64,000 nucleotides of DNA from an uncultured Oscillospiraceae bacterium. Lineage in GTDB: Bacteria; Bacillota; Clostridia; Oscillospirales; Oscillospiraceae. Position 1 is the first letter of the stretch, and every line of letters begins with the position of its first letter. The stretch is from NCBI GenBank assembly GCA_934573935.1, contig CAKTMO010000003.1, positions 53,127 to 117,126 of the forward strand, in the 5' to 3' direction. The notes beneath the pieces are model-generated. The model did not search any database, was not told the DNA's origin, and saw nothing but the letters and a program-made list of their open reading frames with translations. This document shows, in pieces, positions 6,146 to 15,194 of this stretch. The position numbers and the translations under genes were made by a program.

Positions 6146-8236
6146 ATGAAAAAGATCATCAGCATCCTCCTGACGCTGACCCTCTGCCTGTCGCTGACCA
6201 GCTTTGCATGGGCGACGGAAGACGTCACGGGAACAAACACGATCGACCTTGCGGAGTTCGTCCGCAGAGTCGAAGCGGCAAACTATAATTATGATGGCGG
6301 AAATATTACCGTCCAGTGGTCTCCGGTCAGCGGCTGCTATGACAACCGTGAAGGGCATACCTGCACTGTGGAGAATGTTCTTGCCACAGTCAATACCCCC
6401 AAGCGCGAGAACAACGGCCTGACCCAGTTCCAGCTGTACGAAGGGGAGAGCCATGCCGTCAGTGTGAAGAACGTCCACTTTGTCTACATTCCCGCAGACT
6501 TTACCGTTTGCGCGAACAGTGGTTGGGCGGGCAGCTTTACTGCCGAGGAGGCACCTGCGGGACAGCTGTACCTGATGAATACCGGCAATGTGACCTTCGA
6601 GGGCTGCACCTTTGACAAGGTCGTTCTGACCAGCTTTGATTGCGCCGGTACGACTGCCATCACCGGCTGCCAGTTTTCCAATGTCTACAATAACTATGCC
6701 ATCAAGGATGTGCGCGGTACCAAAGTGATCGTGACCGGCAATACCATCACCAACTGCGGCGGTGGTATCATGGTAAGCTCCCAAACGCCGGTTGAAAAAC
6801 TGACCATCTCCGGCAATACCTTCAGCGATGTTGACGTTGCCGATACGGCTCCTGCTGGAAAAGTCGGCACCCGCGCTCTGATCCAGATCGCCTCCTCCGG
6901 CACCTATACAGATACGGACTTTGATTTCAGCGGCAACAAGGCCACCAACTGCGGCCCCGCACTGCGGCAGCTGAATGACAGCGCCAAGGCAAAGGTGGAG
7001 ACCGGCCAGAACCCCCTCCGCTACCTGGATGGAACCACCGGTATGTACACCGATGATTCCAAGAAGAGCGCGATCCAGAGCGGTATGGATTTCTATGATA
7101 CTATTGAGGAAGCGCTGGCTGCGATGATTCCTGGCGCAGACGGCACTACACTTATGCTGCTGGATGACATCACAGTGTCTGCCCCCATCAAAATCAGCAA
7201 GCACATTACCATCAACTTGAACGGCAAGACCATCACCGGTACGGATGGAACCAACGGTTGCCGCGTGTTCAACGTGGTCGCTGGCGGTGAGCTGGAGCTG
7301 ACCGGTGAAGGTGTAGTCACCACCGGTGAAGGAAACTTTAATCCGGACAGTTCCGTCATCCGCGTGGGCGATGACAGCAACAGTGAAAATTCCGCTTCCC
7401 TGAGCGTTGGCGCGGGCGTTACGGTCAGTGCGCCTGTCTCCTACGGTGTTGCGATCTTCGGCACCAACAACGGCCAGACGCTGACGGTGGACGGCAAGAT
7501 CCTTGCGGTGAACCGTCCTGCCATCTCCGGCAATGGTCGGGCTGAGCTTAAGACAACGCAGATCACCATTAACAATGGCGCCGTGGTAAGATCTACCAAT
7601 AAGATCGCCATTTACCATCCCCAGAACGGCACGCTGACCATTAACGCCGCGACCATCACCGGCACAGGCGGTATCGAAGCGAAGGCCGGTACGGTCATCA
7701 TCAATAAGGGCGCTGTCATCACCGCTACCGCTGACAACGCTACCCATGTCAGAAACGACGGCGATCCCTCCACCAACGGTTATGCGCTGGCGGTTGTTCA
7801 GAATCCTGGATACAAGAGCCCTGCCAAGGTCACCGTCAAGGGCGGCACCTTCGTCGGCCCTGTCGCCGCGCTGAATGACGAGGAAAACGCTGACGCCGAT
7901 AAGACCACCCTCTCCATCTCCGGCGGTAGCTTCACCAGCGATCCCACCGATTATCTGGCTGCTGGCTATGAGGCTGCTAAAGACGCCAATGGCGTTTGGA
8001 CCGTCGCCCAGACCGTGACGCCTGATCCCACCCCCGATGATCCCCAGCCCGAGCGTCCCGCGCACACCAACCGCCGCTATCCCGCCAACAACACCACCAC
8101 GACCACCACGGACACCAAGAAGGATAACGTGACCTCCGCCCGTACCTTCGACGCCGGTATCGCCATGTACGTTGGCATGAGCCTGCTGTCCGTCGCCGGT
8201 TCCGCTGTTGTGATCGGCAAAAAGAAGGAATTTTAA
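6146..8236 (+). CDS. Beta-helix surface protein with SARTFDAG-type C-terminal anchor
   Basis: This 696-residue secreted protein has an N-terminal signal peptide (MKKIISILLTLTLCLSLTSF...AWA). A long body of beta-helix repeats follows (ITGNTITNCGGGIMVS, LTISGNTFSD, INNGAVVRSTNK, VKGGTFVGP), then the GGSFTSDPTDYLAAGYEA module, a Pro/Thr-rich linker with RRYPANN and TTTTTT, and a C-terminal TSARTFDAGI motif before a hydrophobic segment and the tail GKKKEF. The C-terminus resembles a sortase signal but lacks LPxTG. Likely cell-wall or membrane anchored; ligand and function unknown. It has its own promoter and two-hairpin leader. The last 65 bases before the tail are identical to those of the otherwise unrelated gene at 19422. 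Confidence 0.8.
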   Translation: MKKIISILLTLTLCLSLTSFAWATEDVTGTNTIDLAEFVRRVEAANYNYDGGNITVQWSPVSGCYDNREGHTCTVENVLATVNTPKRENNGLTQFQLYEGESHAVSVKNVHFVYIPADFTVCANSGWAGSFTAEEAPAGQLYLMNTGNVTFEGCTFDKVVLTSFDCAGTTAITGCQFSNVYNNYAIKDVRGTKVIVTGNTITNCGGGIMVSSQTPVEKLTISGNTFSDVDVADTAPAGKVGTRALIQIASSGTYTDTDFDFSGNKATNCGPALRQLNDSAKAKVETGQNPLRYLDGTTGMYTDDSKKSAIQSGMDFYDTIEEALAAMIPGADGTTLMLLDDITVSAPIKISKHITINLNGKTITGTDGTNGCRVFNVVAGGELELTGEGVVTTGEGNFNPDSSVIRVGDDSNSENSASLSVGAGVTVSAPVSYGVAIFGTNNGQTLTVDGKILAVNRPAISGNGRAELKTTQITINNGAVVRSTNKIAIYHPQNGTLTINAATITGTGGIEAKAGTVIINKGAVITATADNATHVRNDGDPSTNGYALAVVQNPGYKSPAKVTVKGGTFVGPVAALNDEENADADKTTLSISGGSFTSDPTDYLAAGYEAAKDANGVWTVAQTVTPDPTPDDPQPERPAHTNRRYPANNTTTTTTDTKKDNVTSARTFDAGIAMYVGMSLLSVAGSAVVIGKKKEF

Positions 8237-8250
8237 GGACATCCCCTGAA

Positions 8251-8278
8251 AAGAGACGCCTGCGGGCGTCTCTTTTTT
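8251..8278 (+). terminator. Rho-independent terminator
   Basis: AAGAGACGCC-TGCG-GGCGTCTCTT followed by TTTT. A near-identical hairpin ends the gene at 19422-20507. Confidence 0.92.
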
Positions 8279-8338
8279 CGCGCACCGGTAAACCTTTATC
8301 AAATGAGACCAAATGATAAAAAACTGAACACTTTCTAC

Positions 8339-8370
8339 CCCGGTGATAAAAATTTTATCACCGGGATTTT
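8339..8370 (+). promoter_or_regulatory. Perfect 13-bp palindrome upstream of ohyA
   Basis: CCCGGTGATAAAA and TTTTATCACCGGG (8339-8351/8353-8365) followed by ATTTTT. It lies just upstream of the ohyA promoter, so it is either a back-up terminator of the previous gene or an operator for a regulator of ohyA. Confidence 0.5.
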
Positions 8371-8378
8371 TCTGTTTA

Positions 8379-8407
8379 TTGAAGATTTTCCGCGCCGGAT
8401 GTATGCT
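8379..8407 (+). promoter_or_regulatory. Probable ohyA promoter
   Basis: TTGAAG (8379-8384), 17 bp, TATGCT (8402-8407), 50 bases before ATG. Confidence 0.6.
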
Positions 8408-8456
8408 TTCCTCATCAAGAAGAAAACTAACGCAAAGGTTTTTAGGAGGTAACAGT

Positions 8457-10235
8457 ATGTATTATTCCAGTGGTAATTATGAAGCGTTTGCCCGCCCCAA
8501 GAAGCCGGAGGGCGTGGATCAGAAATCCGCCTATATCGTGGGCAGCGGCCTGGCGGCCCTGACCGCCGCCTGCTATCTGGTCCGCGACGGCCAGATGAAG
8601 GGTGAGCACGTCCACATTCTGGAGAAGGGCAATCTCCCCGGCGGCGCCTGCGACGGCTATAAGTTCGAGAATCTGGGCTACGTCATGCGGGGCGGCCGCG
8701 AGATGGACAACCATTTCGAGGTCATGTGGGATCTGTTCCGCTCTATCCCCTCCATCGAGACCGAGGGCGTCAGCGTATTGGACGAGTATTACTGGCTCAA
8801 CAAGGAGGATCCCAACTACTCCCTCTGCCGCGCCACCGTCAACCGCGGGCAGGACGCCCACACCGACGGCAAGTTCGACATCTCCGACAAGGGCGCTATG
8901 GAGATCATGAAACTGTTCTTCACCCCCAACGAGGACCTGCAGGACAAGCGCATCACCGATTTCTTCGATGATGAGGTGCTGAATTCCAACTTCTGGCTGT
9001 ATTGGCGCACCATGTTCGCCTTTGAGAACTGGCACAGCGCCCTGGAGATGAAGCTCTATATCCAGCGCTATATCCACCACATCGGCGGCCTGCCCGACTT
9101 CACCGCCCTGCGCTTCACCAAGTACAACCAGTATGAGTCCATGATCCTGCCCATGGTGAAGTATCTGGAGAGCCACAATGTCCAGTTCCACTACGGCGTG
9201 CAGGTGACCAACGTGGAGTTCGACTGCTCCGACCCGAAGCACAAGCTGGCCAAGCGCATCGACATCATTGAAAACGGCGAGGCCGGCGGCATCGACCTGA
9301 CGGAGAACGATCTGGTGTTCATCACCAACGGCGGCTGCGTGGAGAACTCCTCCATGGGCAGTCAGGACAAGCCCGCCGCCTACAACACCCAGCTGAAAGA
9401 GGGCGGCGGCTGGGATATGTGGCGCAAGATCGCCGCCCAGGATCCCTCCTTCGGCCACCCCGACAAGTTCTGCCACGATCCCGAGCAGACCAATTGGATG
9501 AGCGCCACCGTGGAGACCCTGGATCAGAAGATCATCCCTTATATCAAGAACATCTGCAAGCGGGATCCCTTCACCGGCCATGTGGTCACCGGTGGCATCG
9601 TCACCGTGAAGGACTCCAGCTGGCTCATGAGCTGGACGATCAACCGCCAGCCCCAGTTCCGCGATCAGCCCAAGGATCACTGTCTGGTGTGGGTCTACTC
9701 CCTGTTCACCGACAAGCCCGGCGACTTCGTGAAGAAGCCCATGCGCATGTGCACCGGCAAGGAAATCTGCATGGAGTGGCTGTACCACATCGGCGTGCCT
9801 GAGGATCAGATCGCCGATCTGGCGGAGAACAGCGCCAACACCGTGCCGGTCATGATGCCGTATATCGACGCGTTCTTCATGCCCCGCGCCTACGGCGACC
9901 GTCCCAACGTGGTGCCCGACGGCAGCGTGAACTTCGCCTTCCTGGGCCAATTCGCCGAGACGCCCCGCGACACCATCTTCACCACCGAGTATTCCATGCG
10001 CACCGGCATGGAGGCCGTCTACACCCTGTTGAACGTGGACCGCGGCGTGCCGGAGGTCTGGGGCAGCGTCTATGACATCCGCGACCTGCTGAACGCCACC
10101 GTGAAGCTCCGCGACGGAAAGAAGGCCACCGACATGGATATGGGCCTGGTGGAGAAAATGGCCGTCAAGAAGCTGCTGGGCAAGATCGAGGGCACCGATA
10201 TCGAAAAGCTGTTGAAGGAATATCACGTTATCTGA
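8457..10235 (+). CDS. ohyA: Oleate hydratase (fatty acid double-bond hydratase)
   Basis: This 592-residue FAD-dependent enzyme is the normal size for oleate hydratases. The dinucleotide-binding motif AYIVGSGLAALTAACYL lies at about residues 24-40. The family signature GGREMDNHFE at about residues 80-89 carries the acidic catalytic region. DGSVNFAFLGQFAE and TVEYSMR-like EYSMRTGMEAVY lie near the end. It adds water to unsaturated fatty acids such as oleate to give 10-hydroxystearate, a detoxification reaction common in gut Firmicutes. ATG at 8457 is preceded by TTAGGAGGT. It is a single-gene unit with its own promoter and terminator. The palindrome at 8339 could serve its control. Confidence 0.93.
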   Translation: MYYSSGNYEAFARPKKPEGVDQKSAYIVGSGLAALTAACYLVRDGQMKGEHVHILEKGNLPGGACDGYKFENLGYVMRGGREMDNHFEVMWDLFRSIPSIETEGVSVLDEYYWLNKEDPNYSLCRATVNRGQDAHTDGKFDISDKGAMEIMKLFFTPNEDLQDKRITDFFDDEVLNSNFWLYWRTMFAFENWHSALEMKLYIQRYIHHIGGLPDFTALRFTKYNQYESMILPMVKYLESHNVQFHYGVQVTNVEFDCSDPKHKLAKRIDIIENGEAGGIDLTENDLVFITNGGCVENSSMGSQDKPAAYNTQLKEGGGWDMWRKIAAQDPSFGHPDKFCHDPEQTNWMSATVETLDQKIIPYIKNICKRDPFTGHVVTGGIVTVKDSSWLMSWTINRQPQFRDQPKDHCLVWVYSLFTDKPGDFVKKPMRMCTGKEICMEWLYHIGVPEDQIADLAENSANTVPVMMPYIDAFFMPRAYGDRPNVVPDGSVNFAFLGQFAETPRDTIFTTEYSMRTGMEAVYTLLNVDRGVPEVWGSVYDIRDLLNATVKLRDGKKATDMDMGLVEKMAVKKLLGKIEGTDIEKLLKEYHVI

Positions 10236-10249
10236 TCCGCGGAAAAGGG

Positions 10250-10278
10250 GGGCAGAGGTCACTCTGCCCTCGCTTTTC
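10250..10278 (+). terminator. Terminator of ohyA
   Basis: GGGCAGAG / CTCTGCCC stem, then TCGCTTTTC. Confidence 0.8.
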
Positions 10279-10340
10279 TATACGCGGAAGATGGGGATTT
10301 GTGGTATTAGAAATTGAAATGATACGGCCCGCAAAAACTA

Positions 10341-10368
10341 TTGCGAAATGGGACGGGTGTATTATAAT
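10341..10368 (+). promoter_or_regulatory. Promoter of the V-ATPase operon
   Basis: TTGCGA (10341-10346), 16 bp, TATAAT (10363-10368), about 50 bases before the first gene. Confidence 0.75.
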
Positions 10369-10419
10369 ATAGAATGTATGATTCGCATCTGCAACAGACA
10401 AAAAGGAGGGTGATCGTCT

Positions 10420-10980
10420 ATGGAGCTTCAGATCCAGGATCTGATTTCTTCCATCAAGAAGGACGGCATTGACCATGCCAATCAGGAGGCAGCAGCCATT
10501 CTGGCCGACGCCAGAGCGCAGGCGGACGCCATCGTGTCCGCCGCAAAGGCCGAGGCGGACAAGCTGCGCAGCGACGCGCAGGCGGAGGTGGAGCTGTTCA
10601 AAAACAGTGCCCGGCTGGACGCCCAGCAGGCAAAGCGCGACGCGGTGCTGGCCTTTGAGCAGGAGATCCGGAAGGAGTTTGAAACGCTTCTGTCCGCCGA
10701 TATCGGCAAGGCGCTGGATCCGCAGGCGCTGGCAAAGCTCATTCAGGCCGCGGTGCAGGGCGAGGATGTCTCCGCCTACGCCGTAGAGGTGGGCCAGGTG
10801 ACGGACGAGCTGCGCCAACAGCTGGCGCAGGAGTTGAAAAACGGACTGGAGATCCGCCCCTCCAAGAAGGTGGGCGCGGGCTTCCGGCTGGCCGCCAAGG
10901 ACGGCTCCGGCTACTTCGACTGCTCTGAGCAGGAGATCGCGGAGATGCTGATGCCCTTCTTCCGTGACGCGCGCCTGTAA
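10420..10980 (+). CDS. ntpE: V-type ATPase subunit E
   Basis: This 186-residue subunit opens the V-ATPase operon. Residues 1-100 are a long Ala/Glu/Lys/Gln-rich helix (AILADARAQADAIVSAAKA) expected to form a coiled coil as peripheral stalk. The C-terminal part (KNGLEIRPSKKVGAGFRLA and DGSGYFDCSEQEI) matches the subunit E globular domain. It ties the A3B3 head to the membrane subunit I. The start has a good ribosome site (AAAGGAGGGTG). No separate subunit G/H gene is present in this operon, so E may act alone or with an unlinked partner. The next gene follows after 12 bases. Confidence 0.85.
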   Translation: MELQIQDLISSIKKDGIDHANQEAAAILADARAQADAIVSAAKAEADKLRSDAQAEVELFKNSARLDAQQAKRDAVLAFEQEIRKEFETLLSADIGKALDPQALAKLIQAAVQGEDVSAYAVEVGQVTDELRQQLAQELKNGLEIRPSKKVGAGFRLAAKDGSGYFDCSEQEIAEMLMPFFRDARL

Positions 10981-10992
10981 GGGGGTGCCGGT

Positions 10993-11514
10993 TTGGCTTC
11001 CTACTATTATCTGATATCCAGCCTGCCTCTGCTGCGGTCCCAGGGCGAGCCGCCCATGGACTACGCCGCGTTTCTGGCCATGTGCAAAACAGCGGTGGGC
11101 AGCGGGGTCTATCACACGCTGGAAACGCTGACGACGGACGCGGACAAGGGGCCGCTGCTGTCGGAATGGGGCGCCTTTTACCGCCTGCTGTCCGACGAGC
11201 TGGCCTATCAGCGGAATGTGAAGCTGGGGCGTCCCTGCGCGGCGCCGTCCCAGCGGGACGCCGCCATCGTCCGGACGGTGACGGAGGCGGTGAACGCCGA
11301 AAACCCGCTGATGGGCGAACAGCTGCTGCTGGATCTGGAATTCCGCCGTCTGGACGACATGGTGGGCCTGCATAACTTCGACGACCACGCCCTGTACGGC
11401 TACGCCATGAAGCTGCGGCTGCTGGAGCGGCAGCGGCGTTTCCGGCACGACGACGGCAGGCGGGCGTTCGACGGCCTGATGGACAACATCCGGCAGCAGA
11501 TTTCCGCGCTATAA
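10993..11514 (+). CDS. DUF2764 family V-ATPase operon protein
   Basis: This 173-residue protein begins SYYYLISSLPLL and has the pattern of DUF2764 proteins, found between subunits E and A in V-ATPase operons of Bacteroidetes, spirochaetes and some Firmicutes. It is alpha-helical and soluble. Its place in the operon and the absence of a subunit C gene suggest it may take over the C (d) subunit role as the link between rotor and ring, but this is inference. Start is TTG at 10993 with AAGGGGGTG upstream. It lies 12 bases behind ntpE and 18 before ntpA. Confidence 0.8.
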   Translation: MASYYYLISSLPLLRSQGEPPMDYAAFLAMCKTAVGSGVYHTLETLTTDADKGPLLSEWGAFYRLLSDELAYQRNVKLGRPCAAPSQRDAAIVRTVTEAVNAENPLMGEQLLLDLEFRRLDDMVGLHNFDDHALYGYAMKLRLLERQRRFRHDDGRRAFDGLMDNIRQQISAL

Positions 11515-11532
11515 CGAAACAGGAGAATCAAC

Positions 11533-13260
11533 ATGGACAAAGTGACAGGATATGTGACCGGAGTGAACGGCAATCTGGTGGCAGCCAGCTTTTCCGGCTC
11601 CGTGCGTAAAAATGAAGTGGGCTATGTGCTGGTGGGGGATGACCGGCTGAAGGGCGAGGTCATCCGCGTCAACGGCGACACGGCCAGTATGCAGATCTAT
11701 GAAATGACCAACGGCATCCAGGTGGGCGACAAGGTGGAGCTCTCCGGCGAGCTGATGAGCGTGGAGCTGGGCCCGGGCCTGCTGAGCCAGGTATTCGACG
11801 GCCTGCAGAACCCCCTGCCGGAGCTGGCCCAGCAGTGCGGCTTTTTCCTGGAGCGGGGCGTGTATCTGGACCCCATCCCCAATAAGGACTGGGAGTTCAC
11901 CCCGCTGGTAAAGACCGGCGACACTGTCGCCGCCGGCGACGCGGTGGGCAGCGTGCCGGAGGGGCTGTTTACCCACCTGATCATGGCGCCCTTCGGCCTG
12001 AAGGACCGGTGGAAGGTCAAGTCCGTGCGGGAGAAGGGCGTGTACAACGTCCGCGATACCGTGGCGGTCATCGAAAATGAAGACGGCGAGGAGCAGGCGC
12101 TGACCATGGTGTTCTCCTGGCCGGTGAAGCAGCCCATCCGCTGCTATGAGGAGCGGCTGCGCCCCGATGAGACGCTGGTGACCCAGCTGCGCTGCGTGGA
12201 TACCTTCCTGCCGGTGGCCAAGGGCGGCACCTTCTGCGTGCCAGGCCCCTTCGGCGCGGGCAAGACGGTGCTGCAGCATATGGAGGCCAAAAACGCCGAC
12301 GTGGATGTGGTCATCGTGGCCGCCTGCGGCGAACGCGCCGGCGAGGTGGTGGAGGTCCTGAAGGAGTTTCCTGAGCTGACCGACCCCCGCACCGGCCGCT
12401 CCCTGATGGAGCGCACCATCATCATCTGCAATACCTCCTCCATGCCCGTGGCCGCCCGCGAGGCGTCGGTGTACACCGCCGTCACCATGGCGGAGTATTA
12501 CCGCCAGATGGGGCTGGACGTGCTGCTGCTGGCGGACTCCACCAGCCGCTGGGCCCAGGCCATGCGTGAAATGAGCGGCCGTCTGGAGGAGATCCCCGGC
12601 GAGGAGGCGTTCCCCGCCTATCTGGAGTCCGTCATCGCCTCCTTCTATGAGCGCGCCGGAAAGGTGCGCCTGAAGAGCGGCAAGGTGGCCTCCGTCACTA
12701 TCGGCGGCACCGTGTCTCCCGCCGGCGGCAACTTTGAGGAGCCTGTGACCCAGGCCACGCTGAAGGTGGTGGGCGCGTTCCACGGCCTGTCCCGCGAACG
12801 TTCCGACGCCCGCAAATACCCCGCCATCCACCCCATCGACTCCTGGTCCAAGTATCAGGGCGTGGTGGACATGGCGCGGGTGGAGCAGGCCCGCGGCATC
12901 CTGCGGCGCAGCAACGAGATCAACCAGATGATGAAGGTCATCGGCGAGGAGGGCACCTCCGCCGCCGACTATATCGTCTATCAGAAGGGCGAGCTGCTGG
13001 ACGCGGTATATCTCCAGCAGAATTCCTTTGACCCCATCGACGCCGCCTGCGGCCCCGACCGCCAGCGCCACGAGTTCGACGTGCTGTACGACGTGCTGAT
13101 GTGCGATCTGGCGCTGGGCGACAAGAAGGAGATCCGTGCTTTCTTCAACCAGCTCCGTCAGGAGTTCCTGGACTGGCACAACACCGAATTCCGCACACCG
13201 GCGTTTGAGGCTCAGGAGAAGCGCCTGAAGGACTTCTACCTGAGCAGGGCAGCGCATTGA
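11533..13260 (+). CDS. ntpA: V-type ATP synthase/ATPase subunit A (catalytic)
   Basis: This 575-residue catalytic subunit has a beta-barrel N-domain ([16 protein letters not shown]). The bulge domain typical of V-type A subunits lies around residues 110-190, then Walker [12 protein letters not shown] (about residues 238-248), the GER-loop [10 protein letters not shown] and Walker B-type [16 protein letters not shown]. It alternates with subunit B in the hexameric head and hydrolyses or makes ATP. Length and all motifs are complete. Start ATG at 11533 with AGGAG upstream. The next gene starts 13 bases after the stop. Confidence 0.97.
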   Translation: MDKVTGYVTGVNGNLVAASFSGSVRKNEVGYVLVGDDRLKGEVIRVNGDTASMQIYEMTNGIQVGDKVELSGELMSVELGPGLLSQVFDGLQNPLPELAQQCGFFLERGVYLDPIPNKDWEFTPLVKTGDTVAAGDAVGSVPEGLFTHLIMAPFGLKDRWKVKSVREKGVYNVRDTVAVIENEDGEEQALTMVFSWPVKQPIRCYEERLRPDETLVTQLRCVDTFLPVAKGGTFCVPGPFGAGKTVLQHMEAKNADVDVVIVAACGERAGEVVEVLKEFPELTDPRTGRSLMERTIIICNTSSMPVAAREASVYTAVTMAEYYRQMGLDVLLLADSTSRWAQAMREMSGRLEEIPGEEAFPAYLESVIASFYERAGKVRLKSGKVASVTIGGTVSPAGGNFEEPVTQATLKVVGAFHGLSRERSDARKYPAIHPIDSWSKYQGVVDMARVEQARGILRRSNEINQMMKVIGEEGTSAADYIVYQKGELLDAVYLQQNSFDPIDAACGPDRQRHEFDVLYDVLMCDLALGDKKEIRAFFNQLRQEFLDWHNTEFRTPAFEAQEKRLKDFYLSRAAH

Positions 13261-13273
13261 GAGGGGTGTTGAT

Positions 13274-14569
13274 ATGCAGAAAGTTTACACAAAAATCGAA
13301 TCCATCGTGGGCAACGTGGTGACCGTCCGGGCCTCCGGCGTCCGCAATGGCGACCTGGCGCTGGTGGGCGACAGCTACGCCAACGTCATCAAGCTGGATA
13401 AGGACCTGGTGACCCTGCAGGTGTTCAGCGGCACTCAGGGCGTCAGCACCACGGATCCCGTCCGTTTTCTGGGCCGCCCCATGATGGTGTCCTTCTCCGA
13501 CCATCTGCTGGGCCGCATCTTTGACGGCGCGGGCGTGCCCCGCGACAATGGCCCCGCCCTGACGGAGAATATGATCCCCATCGGCGGCCCCTCCGTCAAC
13601 CCCGCACGGCGCATCGTGCCGGACAAGATGATCCGCACCGGCATCCCCATGATCGACGTGTTCAACACGCTGGTGGAGAGCCAGAAGCTGCCCATTTTCT
13701 CCGTGTCCGGCGAGCCCTATAACCAGCTGCTGTCCCGCATCGCCATGCAGGCCCAGGTGGACGTGATCGTGCTGGGCGGCATGGGATTGAAATACGACGA
13801 CTACCTCTTCTTCCGCGACACGCTGGAGAAAAGCGGCGCCATGGGCCGCACGGTGATGTTCATCCACACCGCCTCCGACCCTACGGTGGAATGTACCCTG
13901 GTGCCGGATATGGCCCTGGCGGTGGCGGAGCAGTTCGCACTGGCCGGCAAGCGTGTGCTGGTGCTGCTGACGGATATGACCAACTACGCCGACGCCCAGA
14001 AGGAGATGGCCATCACCATGGAGCAGGTGCCCTCCAACCGCGGCTACCCGGGCGACCTGTACAGCTGTCTGGCGGCACGGTATGAAAAGGCCGTGGACTT
14101 CGAGGGCGCGGGCTCCCTGACCATCCTGGGCGTGACCACCATGCCCGGCGACGACGTGACCCACCCCGTCCCCGACAACACCGGCTATATCACCGAGGGG
14201 CAGTACTACCTGAAAAACGGCCGCATCGAGCCCTTCGGCTCCCTGTCCCGCCTGAAGCAGAACGTCAACGGCAAGACCAGAAGCGACCACCGCGCCCTGA
14301 TGGACGGCATGATCCGCCTGTACAGCGCCTATAAGGAGAGCCTGGAAAAGAAGTCCATGGGCTTCATGATGTCCGAATGGGACGAAAAGCTGCTGAAATA
14401 CGGCCGCCTGTTTGAGACGAAGCTGATGGACCTGAGCGTGAACATCCCCTTGGAGGAGGCGCTGGATCTGGGCTGGGAGATCCTGGCAGAGTGCTTCGAG
14501 CCCAACGAGACCGGCCTGAAATCCAGTCTCATTCAGGAGAGATGGCCCCGCCCCGCCGCCGCGGAGTAA
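13274..14569 (+). CDS. ntpB: V-type ATP synthase/ATPase subunit B (regulatory)
   Basis: This 431-residue protein is the non-catalytic partner of subunit A. It contains [15 protein letters not shown], the degenerate nucleotide loop [16 protein letters not shown] in place of a Walker A motif, [17 protein letters not shown], and the conserved [18 protein letters not shown]. Length fits the family (about 430-470). RBS GAGAGGGGTG precedes ATG at 13274. Its position between A and D is the usual one for the bacterial E-DUF2764-A-B-D-I-K layout. Confidence 0.97.
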   Translation: MQKVYTKIESIVGNVVTVRASGVRNGDLALVGDSYANVIKLDKDLVTLQVFSGTQGVSTTDPVRFLGRPMMVSFSDHLLGRIFDGAGVPRDNGPALTENMIPIGGPSVNPARRIVPDKMIRTGIPMIDVFNTLVESQKLPIFSVSGEPYNQLLSRIAMQAQVDVIVLGGMGLKYDDYLFFRDTLEKSGAMGRTVMFIHTASDPTVECTLVPDMALAVAEQFALAGKRVLVLLTDMTNYADAQKEMAITMEQVPSNRGYPGDLYSCLAARYEKAVDFEGAGSLTILGVTTMPGDDVTHPVPDNTGYITEGQYYLKNGRIEPFGSLSRLKQNVNGKTRSDHRALMDGMIRLYSAYKESLEKKSMGFMMSEWDEKLLKYGRLFETKLMDLSVNIPLEEALDLGWEILAECFEPNETGLKSSLIQERWPRPAAAE

Positions 14570-14579
14570 GGGGGCGCCT

Positions 14580-15194
14580 ATGGCTGTCAAGCTGACAAAA
14601 AACGAATTAAAGGTGCAGAAGGACCGTCTGAAGCAGTTTCAGCGGTATCTGCCTACGCTGCAATTGAAAAAGCAGCAGCTGCAAGCCGTGGTGATGCAGG
14701 TCACCGCCCAGCTGGAGCAGGTGGCGCGGCAGCGTCAGGCCGCCGTGGCGGGCCTGGACGACTGGGTGGCCGTCTTTGCGGAAAACGACAGCTTCCCTGC
14801 GGAAAAGCGGCTGGAGACTCTGGTTCGCCCCGAACATGTGGTGTGCGGCGAACAGAATATCGCCGGCGTCACCGTGCCGGTGTTTCAGGAGCTGACCTTT
14901 CAGGAGATTCGTTACGACGTGGCGGACTATCCCCTGTGGGTGGACGCCGCGGCGGTGCGCCTGCGGGAGATCGCCCAATGGGACGCCATGGAAAAAACGC
15001 TGCGCCGCCAGGTGGAGCTGCTGGAGCGGGAGCTGCGCGCCACCGCCCAGCGGGTGAACCTGTTTGAAAAGGTGAAGATCCCCGAGGCCAAGGAGAACAT
15101 CCGCGTCATCGGCATCTATCTGGGCGACCAGCAGACCTCCGCCGTGGTGCGGGGCAAGATCGCCAAAAAGAAGCTGCAGGAGGTGAGCCGATGA
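14580..15194 (+). CDS. ntpD: V-type ATPase subunit D (central stalk)
   Basis: This 204-residue subunit has the helical N-terminus LTKNELKVQKDRLKQFQRYL. A long C-terminal helix ends in RVNLFEKVKIPEAKENIRVI, the characteristic motif of subunit D. The two long helices form the rotating shaft inside the A3B3 head. Its stop codon overlaps the start of ntpI (ATGA), so the two are translationally coupled. No subunit F gene, the normal partner of D, is visible. Confidence 0.93.
   Translation: MAVKLTKNELKVQKDRLKQFQRYLPTLQLKKQQLQAVVMQVTAQLEQVARQRQAAVAGLDDWVAVFAENDSFPAEKRLETLVRPEHVVCGEQNIAGVTVPVFQELTFQEIRYDVADYPLWVDAAAVRLREIAQWDAMEKTLRRQVELLERELRATAQRVNLFEKVKIPEAKENIRVIGIYLGDQQTSAVVRGKIAKKKLQEVSR

Noticed and set aside
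8343..8456. Longer ohyA frame from 8343
   Set aside because: It would start inside the palindrome, upstream of the promoter and of the good ribosome site at 8444-8450; its residues do not match the family.
11509..13257. Long open frame on the minus strand opposite ntpA (and similar ones opposite ntpB, ntpI, gdhA, pheT, htpG)
   Set aside because: Antisense shadows of high-G+C genes: rich in His, Gly, Ala and Val, with no ribosome site and no family motif.
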